Below are positions 1 through 11,693 of a stretch of DNA of 64,000 bases, one piece after another. The stretch spans positions 19,160,181-19,224,180 of the forward strand of contig CAMZMU010000071.1 in the NCBI GenBank assembly GCA_947311845.1, read 5' to 3'. The stretch's first letter is position 1; each line of letters opens with the position of its first letter. The notes under the pieces were generated by a model. That model ran no database searches and was not told the origin of the DNA. It worked only from the letters and a program-made list of their open reading frames with translations. The translations under genes were made by a program, and so were the position numbers. Origin of the DNA: Poa pratensis (Eukaryota > Streptophyta > Magnoliopsida > Poales > Poaceae).

Positions 1-390
1 TCTGCGGCTTCATCTCTTTGTGGGTGGTTTCATGGATGGAAGCAAGGTTTCTCAAGGCAAGCTCGGTGTTGCTAGAGTTTGGGCTATGTCTCTAGTCCTA
101 ATTGGCAGCTTGACTCCTGGTATGTTCTCTGCTCAAGGTGAGCGTCTCCAATGTTGGTGGTACGACGACCTCTGAGCCAGGGCGAGGGGTCCGTCTTGGT
201 CATGGAAGAGAACGGCAAGGTGATGGCTGGCCTCTCCTGGTGCAGATGGTATTGTTCCTCATCGCTCACTGCGCTCCTACATAAAGATCTCTCGTCGTTG
301 CTCCCTGGCGCTCTGTTCACGTTAGAGTGCATAATGGACTCCGGCTGGTCTTTTCATGGTTTCTTTCTTCTGTTTGTTCTTTTCTTTTTT
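1..390. other. Unassigned sequence at window edge
   Basis: No gene recognised. The plus strand has short open frames without familiar motifs. A T-rich run at about 361-390 abuts the 3' end of the neighbouring minus-strand LINE and may be its poly-A tail. Confidence 0.3.
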
Positions 391-576
391 GATAAATGGA
401 ATTTTATTACTTAAAAAGTTTTAAGCATTGCACCCGGCCTCTGCATAGCTAGGATGCACACAGCCTCCACAAGTCCACAAGTCTCAACAGCAAAAGTAAA
501 AAGGCGAATTACATATCATAATGAGAAATTGTAGAAACGCCTAAGGTGATGGAGGGCAGATCCTCTAATTATGTTG

Positions 577-1230
577 TCATCCATGTTGGAGAAAAATCCC
601 TCGGCGTATCCTCCAATCGCGCATACACCTCCATGAACAGGTCGCGGTGCTCCACACGCTGTAGAGGTGACCATCAACGGATCGTAGGTGTGCATCGGTA
701 GATGACCTACATAAGAGATGATTTTTTATCATTAAAAACTTTGTCATTTCAACATAGTCATCGCGACCATATAATGGCAATCGCTCCCACCCTATTATCA
801 ACTGGTACATCAGGTTGGATTAACGCTTTGTACATAAAATCCACTGAGAATTTACCATTCTCCTTGAGATTCCATCGATATATATCAGGTCTCTGCGTCA
901 GTTAACCGAAGCTAGACGCTGTATCAAAGTATTCCATGAAGCTTGTCTAGGACCAAATAGACTTATTCTGAATGACACATTTGGTGGGTATGTTTCCATC
1001 ACCTTAGCGAACGTATCGCTTTTGTGACGCACAATGTTGTACAAGGCCGGAAATTGTTCTCGGAGTGTGGTATTACCCAGCCATTTTATCCTCACAGAAC
1101 CTGATTTTAGATCCATCCTTGATAGAGAAAGATCCATATGGGAAGAAGATTTCTTCATGGCCATAAGGCCAGCCCAGAAGTGGGAGTCACCCAGTTTCCA
1201 GTAAACCTGGGACAACGCCTGTGAGCCCAC
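577..1230 (-). pseudogene. LINE C-terminal zinc-binding region (broken)
   Basis: This minus-strand segment has the look of the plant LINE zf-RVT region: motifs around GSVRIKWLGNTTLREQFPALYNI and a later GPRQASWN stretch. It follows the reverse transcriptase in the right order. A second frame (810-577) looks like the extreme C terminus but carries no motif that I can name. The assignment rests on order and general resemblance, not on a search. Confidence 0.6.
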
Positions 1231-1371
1231 ATATTTTCTTCCGAGGAGGGTTTGCCAAACCCCTTCTTCGGTCAGAAGCTTGAAAATCCACTTGCCAAGG
1301 AGGGCCCTATTCTTGACCTCTAGGTCATGAATACCGAGTCCTCCTTGATCCTTGGGTCAGCAAACCACACT

Positions 1372-2793
1372 CTACTTAGCCAAACGGTACTTTCTCTTCT
1401 CACTATCCCCTTGCCAAAAGAATCTTGATCGGAAATAATCCAGTCGTTTCAAGACTCCTTTTGGAAGTTGGAAGAATGATATCATATACAGTACCATATT
1501 ACTGAGTACTAAATTAATGAGTACCAATCTGCACCTAAGGATAGTAATTTGCCCTTCCAACTGTTTAGTCTAGCTGAAGTCGCTCCTCCACCAATTTCCA
1601 TTCAGCATTTGTAAGTCTTCGATAATGGATCGGAATACCCAAATACCTGATAGGAAACTGACCCTGTCCGCAGCGAAAATATCAGCATACAGGAAGACAT
1701 CATCTTGAGCCTCGCCAAAACAAAACAACTCGCTCTTATGGAAGTTAATCTCGAGACCAGACAAAAGCTCGAACGCTGACAGAATTAACTTCAGGTTCTT
1801 GGTTTTTTCGATGTAATGTTCCATAAACAGAATTGTATCATCAGCGTATTGAAGAATGGACAAACCTCCATCAAACAGACGAGGAATCACACCTTCAATT
1901 TAGCCATCAGACTTTGCATGTTCAATCATCACGGCGAGAATTCAACGACTATATTAAATAGCATTGGCAATAATGGATTACCTTGTCTAAGCCCCTTTTT
2001 GGTCTGGAAGTATTTGTCAATGTCATCGTTGACGTTGATGGCAAAACTTCCTCCCAAAACGAAGCTATGGATTATTCATCAAAAACCTTTTATTCTGAGA
2101 TTCTGCTGAAGGAAAGACCACTTAACCTTATCATAAGCTTTTTCAAAATCGAGCTTTAAAATAACCCCATTCAACTTTTTCCTATGTAGCTCGTGGACTG
2201 TTCATGTAGGGTAACCACCCCATCCAGCATGTTACGTCCTTGCATAAAAGCAGTCTCAGAGGACGGACCACATGATCTGCCACAGTGTTCAGTCTTATCG
2301 TTGCAAATTTGGTGAAATATTAAACTAACATTAAGAAGACAGATGGGTCTATATTGTTGGATCCTTTCTGTTTCATTAACCTTAGGTAATAAATTATTTC
2401 ACCAAAATTCAGACGGAACAACTCTAGCTGTCTGCAATGAAGGCAACTGAACAACCGTAGGAGATCTGACTTGATAACATCCCAGAAGTTCTGATAGAAC
2501 TCAGTCGGGAAGCCATCAGGACCAGGAGCTTTGTTGTGTTCCATTTGGAAAAACCGCCTTTCGCACTTCTTCCTCAGAATAAGGTACAGTTAGAAGGCTA
2601 TTTTCCTTATTTGAAACCTGGGGAATATCGTCTGTCGGGACTCATCCATACAGAAATTATCTTCCTCAGGAGCTCCAAACAAACCTTTGTAATAATTAGT
2701 GATATACGACTTTAGTTGCTCATGGCATTCGATCGTCCCCTCATCCTGTACAAGAATAAATATGTTTCTTCCTATGTCTGCCATTGGCAACAC
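1372..2793 (-). pseudogene. LINE reverse transcriptase domain (broken)
   Basis: Reverse transcriptase of the same LINE. The finger motif NKAPGPDGFPTEFYQ is at about 2535-2490. The catalytic palm motif QYADDTILF is at about 1850, followed by the region with GLEINFHKSE. Further downstream is the thumb-like segment ending RSRFFWQGD near 1420, a pattern shared by plant LINE proteins and repeated in the second LINE relic of this window (near 13.65 kb). Several frameshifts divide the domain, so it cannot make a full-length enzyme. Confidence 0.85.
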
Positions 2794-3181
2794 TTATCTC
2801 GTATTCGAATCCCCTTCCAGAATGAATTGTCCTTTGGACCTTTGATACCATTTAAGCTCTTCCTCGCGTAGAATCCCCGCTATCTGTGCATTTTATTGGC
2901 TTTTGAGCTCCTCCTCAATTTTTTGTGCTAAAGCCTCGAGGTCATCAATAATTGATGATAGTCGTTGTTTTTCTTTTTTAAGTAAAGTTGTTGTGTGACG
3001 AGCCCAACCAACATGGTAGGTACGTAAAACACGTATTTTATTATTCCACCTTTGAATTGGAGTAGCTCCAGCAACAGGTCTTTCCCAAACCTTCTTGACC
3101 ATTTCCTGGAAGCCTTCCCGATGTAGCCATCCAAATTCAAACTTGAACCGACGATTACACGGTGGACCAGCAAGCCAGTAG

Positions 3182-3925
3182 TCAACAAGATGGGGCATGG
3201 TCTGACAGATCCTCAATACGCTCTAGAGCCTGTACCGATACCAAGGGTAATTTTGATTTCCAATCAGTATCCATTAGTACACGGTCTAGCCTCTCATATG
3301 TAGGTTCCGGCAGACTATTTGCCCAAGTAAATTGTCTCCCAACCATTGAAACATCTCTTAAATCAAAGCTGTCAATGACTGCATTGAACAGAAAAGACCA
3401 ATGATTGTCGAATCGGCCCTTGCTTTTATCGAATGGAAATCGTAGCAAATTGAAGTCCCCTCCAATTATCATGGGTGAGGGTTATCTTTTGCTAGATTCA
3501 CCACCACCCTAAGAAAAGCGTCCTTAGGATCCTCCTAGGTAGGTCCATACACGGTGACAAGACTCCATATGAAATTGTCAACTTTGTTGCGGATATGGAG
3601 TTTAATATGAAAATCCCCATCCGAAACAGCTAACACCTCCATAGTATTTGTCCTTACTCCGAGTAAAATACCGCAGATGTCCACGAGGCGAGCGAGAGTA
3701 CTAAGTAAAGTCCACACCACCCGAAAGTCGATTCAATAGATTTTGCGAAAACTCGCGCCTACCCGTCTCCGAAATAGCCAAAAAAATCCAAATTATGATC
3801 CCGTACACAATGCGCGAAGTGCAAGTGTTAACCAAGTCAACAAGACCTCTGCTATTTGCAAACATGCTAAGCTCAGCCGTACGGGGTTTTATTAATTTAA
3901 AGCACATATAGACGGTGTGTACCAT
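3182..3925 (-). pseudogene. LINE endonuclease domain (broken)
   Basis: Endonuclease/exonuclease/phosphatase-type domain of a plant LINE. Visible motifs are the TVYGPT stretch near 3540, GGDFN near 3465 (the metal-binding Asp-Asn strand) and SDHAP near 3190 (the catalytic Asp-His pair). The N-terminal piece (3925-3701) shows the expected pattern around the first strand, but its frame differs from the next piece and the usual QET-type residue is degraded. At least two frameshifts separate the three readable segments. In life this domain would nick target DNA to prime reverse transcription. Confidence 0.8.
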
Positions 3926-3996
3926 GCATATCCAGATCGATGTCGATCATATGTCTTGGCGACTCGGCCGAAATGAAATCGTGTACAGAATATGAC

Positions 3997-4885
3997 CAGG
4001 GGCGGAGACAGGGGGGGCTAGCAGGGGTCCGGCCCCCCCAATGGCTCGTCCCCCCCCCCCCCCCCCCCCCCAACTTATTGCAGCAGGTAGTGGCCGTATT
4101 ATACACGCTAATAGCTGCTGATAATTACGTAGGAGTATTACTTAAGCCCAACTGGCAACTGCACACGGCTAGCAGCAATATGTACGGCCCAACAATCAAC
4201 AGCCCATCTAGCTGACTTACTAGCTAGGCCATATATCGTCCCCACGTCTCTTCTCGCCTCTCACCATTTCACGAATCACAATCGACCTCGCTGCTCCCGC
4301 TCGTAAACCGCCGAAGCTAGATGGCTTGTACGGGCGGCCGTGTTCCGAGTAGCCGGTAATATGGCGCCGCCGCTGATCGTTGTTGCCCCGACGCCGCCGT
4401 AGGTTCGCATCATGGTCCCATGAAATTACCACCGAGTTAACTGTCAGGTACATAATAATGGATCTACGCCGCCGCTGCTAATCTAATTCCCTTCTGTTCT
4501 ATTTTTCCTGTACGAACGAAAATAATAGATCCACTAAACCCTATAATTATAAATATGATTATATTAAATTGTTGTTTCAAGCCAATTGTTTAAAGATCTA
4601 ATTTAGCATGGCGCCAAAATTTCAGATCCAATTGTTGGCGGTAGTAGTAGATCTATTTTTTTAATCTTAAATGGTAGTTTTCTTTTTGTTTGTCATGGTT
4701 TTCTTAAGGAGTAGCTATGTTGTGTGACTAGAGATTGAGATAATTAATTTATATTCATACAATGCTTATATCGAAGAAATGGAAATCCCATTTCAGATTT
4801 GGGCTTGAAATCTTGATATACAATATCTCACTTGCGATCACCGATGTCTTGCCCCCCCTAAGTCTAAATCCTGGCTCCGCCCCTG
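3997..4885. mobile_element. Non-autonomous hAT-type DNA transposon (889 bp)
   Basis: Terminal inverted repeats begin CAGGGGCGGAG and end CTCCGCCCCTG. They are flanked by a perfect 8-bp direct repeat, aatatgac, at 3989-3996 and 4886-4893. An 8-bp TSD with CAG...CTG ends is the hAT signature. The interior has no transposase frame. It contains an uninterrupted run of 22 C at 4050-4071 near the left end. It sits just beyond the 5' edge of the minus-strand LINE. Confidence 0.85.
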
Positions 4886-4961
4886 AATATGACCATACTT
4901 TGCGAGGATGAACAGTGAGGCAACCCGGCGCCAAGAACCCATCATGCGGATTGGCTGACGT

Positions 4962-5005
4962 TGTGTGGCCAAGTCACAGCTACAGTACGCTGACTTGGCC
5001 ACACA
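4962..5005. repeat. Perfect 15-bp inverted repeat (hairpin)
   Basis: Arms tgtgtggccaagtca (4962-4976) and tgacttggccacaca (4991-5005) are exact reverse complements around a 14-nt loop. They lie outside any recognised element, about 185 bp before a second hairpin that shares the gctgactt core. Confidence 0.85.
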
Positions 5006-5189
5006 CTGTCGTCCGATCGCGAATCGAAGGACAAGATTGAACCAGCACTGTGCGCAAATACTGTTCACGAAACACTGTGTGAAAAACACTGTGCATGAAT
5101 ACTGTGCAGATCGCACTGTAGCAGCTCATCTGGATGGTCGGTTTGTGATCCAATGGCTGAAAAATGGGCAAAGGCAGCGGCACTGTTCA

Positions 5190-5220
5190 TTCGCTGACTT
5201 GCCCACAGCAAGTCAGCGAA
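5190..5220. repeat. Perfect 12-bp inverted repeat (hairpin)
   Basis: Arms ttcgctgacttg (5190-5201) and caagtcagcgaa (5209-5220) pair exactly around a 7-nt loop. Between this and the 4962 hairpin there are several short repeats of cactgtg/actgtgc type, so the interval 4950-5225 may be one small decayed foldback element. Confidence 0.8.
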
Positions 5221-6229
5221 TCCGTAGCTGAGCTGGTTCCATCCCCACGTGGAACCAATTTGGCGAGAAATGAAACATTTCGTCAAAGCGCAGAACTTCT
5301 GTCAGCAAACAAGTAACCACACCTCCGAATTATATATTATCAGGCATGTATTATCTGTGCACATCTGGACATCTGGTCCTGCACTTTTCAAATGATCCCA
5401 ATCAAAATGACACCCTATACTGTAGCCAGGCATGCAGTGCCACCATGGCAATCAGATGTGCTAGCTCACGACGGAGTTGACGGCATTGTTGCCGAGCGAA
5501 TTGGCTGGTTAGCTGAAGGCCACCTTTTCCTTTCAAGATAGACGACATCGCCGCATGGCCCTGACTGTATCCACCTTAGGGCCGGTCGGATCATGTTTGA
5601 CTGCTATTTTATTCCGTATTCCATGTGTGTATAAAGAAGCCAACGCAATTTGCACAGATGGTTTCAGTGACGCGGCGTGGTAGCACGTTCCGGCTAAACA
5701 GGGGTCGCAACCTGCAATGATGGTGGTTGGACTGGAGGATCATCAAGAGGCAGGTAGTCGTAAAGTATGCAGTTCTTCGTCACAAAAAATGATGCAGTAT
5801 TTCTACATGAAAAGAGAAGTCCAGTCAGCTGATGTATTTCTAGTAAACTCTCGGACTCCTGAATCTTGGTAGTTGTTAACCCGTTAAGCTTGTTGCTTAC
5901 TTTTGCCTGCAGCAAGGAGACACAACCCAAGTTGCTTAATTAACTTTAAACATTATATATCTTTACTCCACAAGACACTGCGATTACAGGTAAAAGTTCT
6001 CAAAATCGAGGGGCTTTCTCTATAGTCTATACAAGAGCTGCTTTGAGAATCATGAAATAACGTTACTCGTATCAACATATCGCGAAAGTGGCAAGATTAT
6101 GTAGGAGAAACGCAAAAAGTAGACGCCACTACTGGAGAAAAATATTTAATGGACGCTGGTAGAGCTGACCTTCCAAAGTGGTCATGTTCGTAGTCAACTC
6201 CTGCTTGTGCGGCTTTCCACGGCCTATAT
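5221..6229. other. No gene recognised
   Basis: About 1 kb with only short open frames lacking recognisable motifs. No terminal repeats or RNA gene seen. Confidence 0.4.
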
Positions 6230-6800
6230 CAAACGCCTCTTTTTTTTTAGTACAAGGATACAGATCAAAGGAAAATCGAACTAGCAGTACAACCTCAGGG
6301 AATAAGGAAATTACAAACCCGTCCTTGAGGACCCAGCCCCCACCGACGCCGCCGCACCACGGTGACCGCCGAACCGTGCGCTGCTGCCGAGCTCCACCCG
6401 AGCCGGCGAACCGCAGCGAACCGCGGCCAGGAAGCCGCCGATAGAGCCGCCGTCTTCAGTCAACCGTCTGGGTCTTGGTGGAGAAGAGGAAGCTGGAAGA
6501 CCACCAGAGCACGTCATCGCCCTGAGCCAGCGCCGAAGCCCTCGACGCCCAAGACGACGCCTCTGATCTCATGGATCCTCCAATCAGAACCTCTCCAGAT
6601 GTGGTCATTCGTGAAGATATATTCAAGCACACGCACTGACGCACAATCCCCGACCCTGCCGGCAAAGAAGCATAATAAATGGAAACCAAGCAACTGGGAG
6701 ATACTCGATCGATACATGGCATTTCCAGGCCTTTCCCCACAAGATGTTTTTTTTTTTGCATGCCTTATGGTCACATGTCTCTTCCAAGGGAGCTGAATCT
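6230..6800 (-). repeat. Possible minus-strand retroposed sequence
   Basis: A GC-rich, CCG-rich block (about 6320-6560) begins at a T-run (6240-6249). This arrangement would fit a minus-strand retroposon with its poly-A tail at the left. No matching TSD was found at the right side and no protein motif is visible, so this is only a suggestion. Confidence 0.3.
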
Positions 6801-7013
6801 CCACGTAAATTACACATCTAAGATGTATGAAAAACTTTTTTATACATATGGTATAGGGAAATGCTAAACTAAATATGATTCACAAGCGCCCGGAATCGAA
6901 ATCAATGAAAACTACACCTTAAAGTTTTGCATAGCCTTTTGATCTATGTCATGAGATAAAAAAAACCTCCATCTCATCAGTCACACATGTGACACACGAG
7001 GTGCCCCCGCCGG

Positions 7014-7500
7014 TGTTGTAAACGATGGCAAAGAAAACGACGAAGAGCGGAACGATCAAACCAAAGGGGACACGAGATTTAACGTGGAAAACCTCTCCAA
7101 ACAAAGGAGAGGAAAAAACCACGGGCGCCAGCCAGCAATACTTCACTATATCGGGTGAGGTTACAAACGCCGTGGGTTTACAATGTGTGGCTTACCCCAA
7201 AACGGCGGCTTACAAGAGGAATAAATAGAAACATCAAACCCTAGGTCGGCTGCAGTCCAACCCGGAATCAATCCCACCTCGGCGGTAGTACCGCTTAACC
7301 CAGCGGTACTACCGCTGGGGTGGGCTGGTTCGTCTCTTCCCACCTCAGCGGTACCGGCGGCGGTACCGCCAGCGGTACCAGTCGGTACCGGACAAGCGCG
7401 TCAGACGGCCATTTCAGCGGTAGCGGAGGCGGTAGCTCTCAGCGGTAGTACCGCTTAACCCAGCGGTACTACCGCTGGAATTTGGAACACCAAAATAACA
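7014..7500 (-). repeat. 3' LTR of the Copia element
   Basis: 487 bp, beginning TGTTGTAAACGA and ending AAATAACA on the plus strand. Almost identical to the copy at 11694-12181. It contains two blocks (about 7282-7318 and 7441-7475) built from gcggtagtaccgc and its inverse gcggtactaccgc, which can form nested hairpins. A purine-rich tract just inside (7501-7512, read on the minus strand) is the expected plus-strand primer. Confidence 0.93.
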
Positions 7501-7595
7501 CTCCACCTTGAGACAAATTCCATCTTGTAGCATGAAAGAGAACTTCATCCTGAAAACAACAAAGAAACACCTTCGGCGCCAAATAGCCTCTTGGG

Positions 7596-9278
7596 CTAGA
7601 CAGTGATACCAACTAAGCCCGAGCAAAGCTCGAACTTAGTAACAGGAACTGGCTTTGTCATCATATCAGCAGGATTATCATGAGTACTTATCTTGCATAC
7701 CTTCAGTTTACCTTTTGCAACAACATCACGCACATAATGGTATTTGACGTCAATGTGCTTTGTTCTCTCATGGAACATCTGATCCTTGGTAAGGTAAATA
7801 GCACTCTGACTATCACAAAACAGGTTAATGCAAGTATCATCTCCACAAAGCTCAGCAAACAAACCTTTCAGCCAAACCGATTCTTTACATGCTTCAGCAA
7901 TAGCCATGTACTCTGCTTCAGTGGTAGACTGGGCAACAACGGATTGCAACGTTGCCCTCCAACTCACGGCACAACCACCAAGCGTGAACACATAACCTGT
8001 GAGGGATCTCCTCTTATCCAAATCGGCAGCAAAATCTGAATCCACATAGCCTACGAGTCCCTCATCAGTCTTGCCGAACTTGAGGCAAGCATTGGATGTG
8101 CCACGAAGGTACCTGAAAATCCACTGAACAGCCTTCCAATGTTCTTTACCAGGATTAGCCATATATCTACTAACCAAACTCATAGCATATGATAAATCTG
8201 GACGTGAGCAAACCATGGCATACATTAAAGAACCAACAGCACTAGAATATGGAACTCTAGACATGTACTCAAAATCCTCATCCGTACTAGGACATTGTTC
8301 AGCTGACAATTTAAAGTGAGGAGCAATAGGAGTACTAACAGACTTTGCATCATGCATGTTAAAACGATGAAGAACTTTCTTAATGTAATTTTGCTGACTA
8401 AGAAACAACAAACCAGAATTTCTGTCACGGGTAATCTCCATACCTAGAATTTTCTTAGCAGCACCAAGATCCTTCATCTCAAACTCGCTACTCAACTGTG
8501 ACTTGAGAGCAGCGATATCTTTCTTGCTCTTGGCAGCAATCAACATATCATCAACATATAATAACAGGTATATAGGTGATCCATTAACAAACTTAATGTA
8601 CACACAGCTATCAAATTCAGACCTCTTAAAGCCATGTGACAACATAAAAGAATCAAACCTTTTATACCACTGACGAGGAGATTGTTTCAAACCGTATAAG
8701 GACCTTTTCAACTTACACACAAGATCCTCCTTACCAGGCACTATGAACCCTTCTGGCTGGTCCATGTATATCTCCTCCTCCAACTCTCCATGCAGAAACG
8801 CAGTCTTTACATCTAACTGCTCAAGCTCAAGATCACGCATAGCAACAATACCAAAAATGTACGAATTGAACTATGCTTAACAACGGAGAGAAAACATCAT
8901 TATAATCACACCTGGAATTTGACTGAAGCCTTTTGCAACTAACCTTGCCTTAAACCTCGGAGGCTCGCTAGGAGATAAACCCTCCTTTCTCTTGAAGATC
9001 CACTTACAGCGGACTGCCTTCTTTTTCTTAGGCAAGCGCACAACTTCCCATGTGCCATTCTTATCGAGTGACTGCATTTCTTCTTGCATAGCAGCAAGCC
9101 ACTTCTCGCGGTCACCGGAACCAATAGCTTCAGTATAGGTGGACGGCTCATGTCCGTGCTCCACCTGTTCTGCACAACTCAGAGCATAATCAACAATGTT
9201 ACACTCTTCAATTAAACGTGGTCGAGGACCACAATTCCTCCTGTTCCTACGAGCAGCAATAGACTGTTGTGGCTGCAA
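7596..9278 (-). pseudogene. Copia reverse transcriptase and RNase H
   Basis: The RT N terminus (9278-8877) carries NGTWEVV, KWIFKRK and RFKARLVAKGFSQ. About three single-base losses near 8915-8860 break the frame. A long clean frame (8840-7596, 414 codons) then shows [14 protein letters not shown], the [12 protein letters not shown] motif, and the catalytic YVDDMLIA. RNase H follows with [23 protein letters not shown] and the ending [11 protein letters not shown]. Stop at 7596. The enzyme would copy the element RNA into DNA; in this form it is inactive unless the shifts are sequence errors. Confidence 0.92.
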
Positions 9279-10567
9279 AACAGGGGGTGAGTTCTGAACA
9301 TTATCATTATCAGAATCAGAAGAAACAGAATCATCAGAACCAGCAGAATCAGGATCAGAATCATCTGAAGTAGCAGCACCATCATTGTCAACAGTGACAT
9401 TTTCTTTTCAACAGAGTGCTCCACCTCGACACGAACCTGCTCCTCAGAAAAATCTGGCAAAACATCTGAGGACAACTTATCAAAGTACATAACAGATTCA
9501 TTGAAAACAACACTCCTGCTCATAAATGCCTTGCTAGTTTCGGGATTCCATAACTTGTATCCTTTTACACCCGAACCATAACCAATGAACACACACTTAA
9601 TAGCTCTCGGCTCTAACTTTCCATTATCAACATGAGCATAAGCAGTGCAGCCGAAAACTTTAAGCTGTGAATAATCAGCAGGAGAATCTGACCATACCTC
9701 AATGGGAGTTTTCTTGTCGAGGGGAATAGATGGTGACCTGTTTATCAAGTAGCAGGCGGTGGCAGCCGCCTCAGCCCAAAAACGCTTACTCATGCGAGCG
9801 TTGGAGATCATGCAGCGAGCCTTGGAGATGATGGTCCTGTTCATCCGCTCCGCTACACCATTCTGCTGAGGCGTGTACGGGATGGTGAGGTGCCTGACAA
9901 TGCCTTCTTTCCTGCAATAATCATTAAAGGCATTCGAACAAAATTCGCCACCATTGTCAGTACGAAGTAATTTCACCTTCCTTTCTGTTTGCCTTTCAAT
10001 CATAGCTTTCCACTCTTTAAAAGCAGCAAACGCATCATCCTTATTTTTCATGAAATAAGGCCAAACTCTTCTAGAGTAATCATCAATAATGGTAAGCATA
10101 TAACGAGCACCACCATAAGAGGGCTTACGAGATGGCCCCCAAACATCAGCATGTACATAATCAAGTGTACCTTTGGTGGTGTGAACAGAAGCATTAAACT
10201 TAACTCTTGTGTGCTTACCGAAAATGCAGTGTTCACAGAACTGCATCTTACCCAAACTGCATCCTTGCAGCAAGTCTCTCTTGATCAATTCTGCCATACC
10301 AAGTTCACTCATATGTCCAAGACGCTTATGCCAAAGGTTAGTTTTACTAGCGTCATCATGAGAAACAGCAGCAACAGTACCAGATAACGTGCTACCTCTA
10401 AGAACATATAACTTAGCAGAATTCATATCACCAACCATAACTATGAGAGAACCTTTTGATACCTTTAGGAGTTTATTTCCTCCTTTGTACTTGTACCCGT
10501 CACAGTCAAGGGTACTGAGCGAGATCAAATTTCTTGCCATGGTTGGTATGTGTTTCACTCCCGTCAC
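9212..10567 (-). pseudogene. Copia integrase region
   Basis: Starts with the GAG-pre-integrase motif LWHKRLGHMS, a HHCC-type zinc-binding segment ending CEHCIFGK, then the integrase core. The catalytic Asp residues are seen in HADVWGP and RTDNGGEF, and the third acidic residue lies after PYTPQQNGVAE. The VFGCTAYAHV motif and a C-terminal acidic linker follow. The linker loses frame near 9411, again next to an A-run, and the remaining Asp/Ser-rich linker is then read as a false hydrophobic frame. The enzyme would insert the cDNA into chromosomes. Confidence 0.9.
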
Positions 10568-10935
10568 GTGCGTGTCATACCGTCATGTGTCTTGACCTGA
10601 ACGGAACCAACGCCAACAATGTTGCATTGCTGGTCGTTCCCCACACGCACGAAATCTCCAGTCTGCACTAACTCATAAGAACTGAACCAATCTTTGTTAC
10701 AGCAAATATGAAAAGAACATGCAGTATCTAGAATCCATTCATCCTGACGAGAAACACATGCAGCTAAAACAGCTAGGCATTCGCCATCAGAACTACCATC
10801 AACAACAGAAGCCTCACCGGTATCTTTACCTTCATTATTTTTCGGTTGGTAAGTACCTTTTCTTTTCTCCTTGTTCTGCAACTTCCAACAATCATCAATG
10901 ACATGATTAGATTTCTTACAATACCTGCAGAACTT
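10564..10935 (-). pseudogene. Copia zinc knuckle and protease (frameshifted)
   Basis: Begins with a CCHC zinc knuckle (CRYC, then His and Cys at the usual CX2CX4HX4C spacing, near 10925-10880). The aspartic protease follows with WILDTACSFH as its active-site stretch; the family usually has D-S/T-G/A. The frame ends about 10565, where one base appears lost, and continues in the next frame as pre-integrase and integrase. In an intact element these are parts of a single polyprotein. Confidence 0.85.
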
Positions 10936-11644
10936 GTCACGGCCTTTAGACTTTGAGCGACTCTGTCACCCTTGCTCTTGTCTCTGTTGTTGTTGTGGTA
11001 GTGGTTATCTCGCTGCTCAGGCCTCCCTCGGACCTGCAAAGCATCGCCCTTGGAGGACGACGACTCCTCTTTCTGTACCATACCTTTCATCTTTTCCCTG
11101 GCAAGCAGGGCCTCATATACTTCCGCGGTGGTTAGTTCATCACGGCTTAACAGTATGGTATCACGAAAATTTGCAAAGGAATTTGGCAGCGAGCATAGAA
11201 GTAAAAGTGCTAGATCTTCATCATCGTACTTTACCTCCATCGACACTAGGTCAGAAACGATCTCCTTAAAGATCGATAAGTGATTCATTACCGAACCACC
11301 TTCTTGCAACTTGTGCGTGAACAACTTCATCTTCACATGCATCTTGCTGGTGAGATCTTTGGACATGCAGATCGACTCCAGCTTAGCCCACAGTGCCGCT
11401 GCGGTTTTCTCCTGGAGTACTTCTTGCAGAATATCATTAGATAGATGAAGTTGAATAAGCGATAAAGCCTTACGGTCTTTCCGCTTCTCATCGGCGGTCC
11501 ATGCCGCCGCATCCTTGTCGCCGAATTTCTCCAGCGCCTCGTCAAGATCATTGGACTGTGCGAGGATCGCACGCATCTTGACCTGCCACAGCGAAATCTC
11601 GTCTTGTAGTCCAGCGCCGGTAGATCGAACTTCATCGATGCCAT
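10882..11644 (-). pseudogene. Copia gag (frameshifted)
   Basis: Structural Gag protein of the Copia element. The likely start is the ATG at 11644 (reading MASMKFDLP), but the frame is lost about 12 codons later in a T-run. The remainder is readable in another frame with gag features (SLWQVKMRAIL, ALSLIQLHLSND, LLCSLP near the end). Just before the zinc knuckle the frame changes again (near 10958). Both shifts are explained by loss of one base in a short homopolymer. Gag would package the RNA in cytoplasmic particles. Confidence 0.85.
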
Positions 11645-11678
11645 CCAAAACCCTAATCTGAAAACAGATCTGAAACAG

Positions 11679-11691
11679 GGCTCTGATACCA
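11679..11691 (-). promoter_or_regulatory. Primer-binding site (initiator Met tRNA)
   Basis: Read on the minus strand this is TGGTATCAGAGCC, complementary to the 3' end of plant initiator-methionine tRNA. It starts two bases inside the 5' LTR and would prime minus-strand DNA synthesis. Confidence 0.88.
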
Positions 11692-11693
11692 CT

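Larger units (their letters stand above)
391..3925 (-). mobile_element. Decayed LINE (non-LTR retrotransposon), minus strand
   Basis: A non-LTR retrotransposon copies its RNA at the insertion site with its own endonuclease and reverse transcriptase. Read on the minus strand, the expected domain order is present: apurinic-type endonuclease (3925-3182), reverse transcriptase (about 2544-1372) and the C-terminal zinc-binding region typical of plant LINEs (about 1230-577). A 3' UTR-like stretch ends beside a T-rich run. The frames are broken by several shifts and stops, so it is not autonomous. No ORF1 was seen upstream, so it is probably 5'-truncated. No convincing target-site duplication was found. 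Confidence 0.85.
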
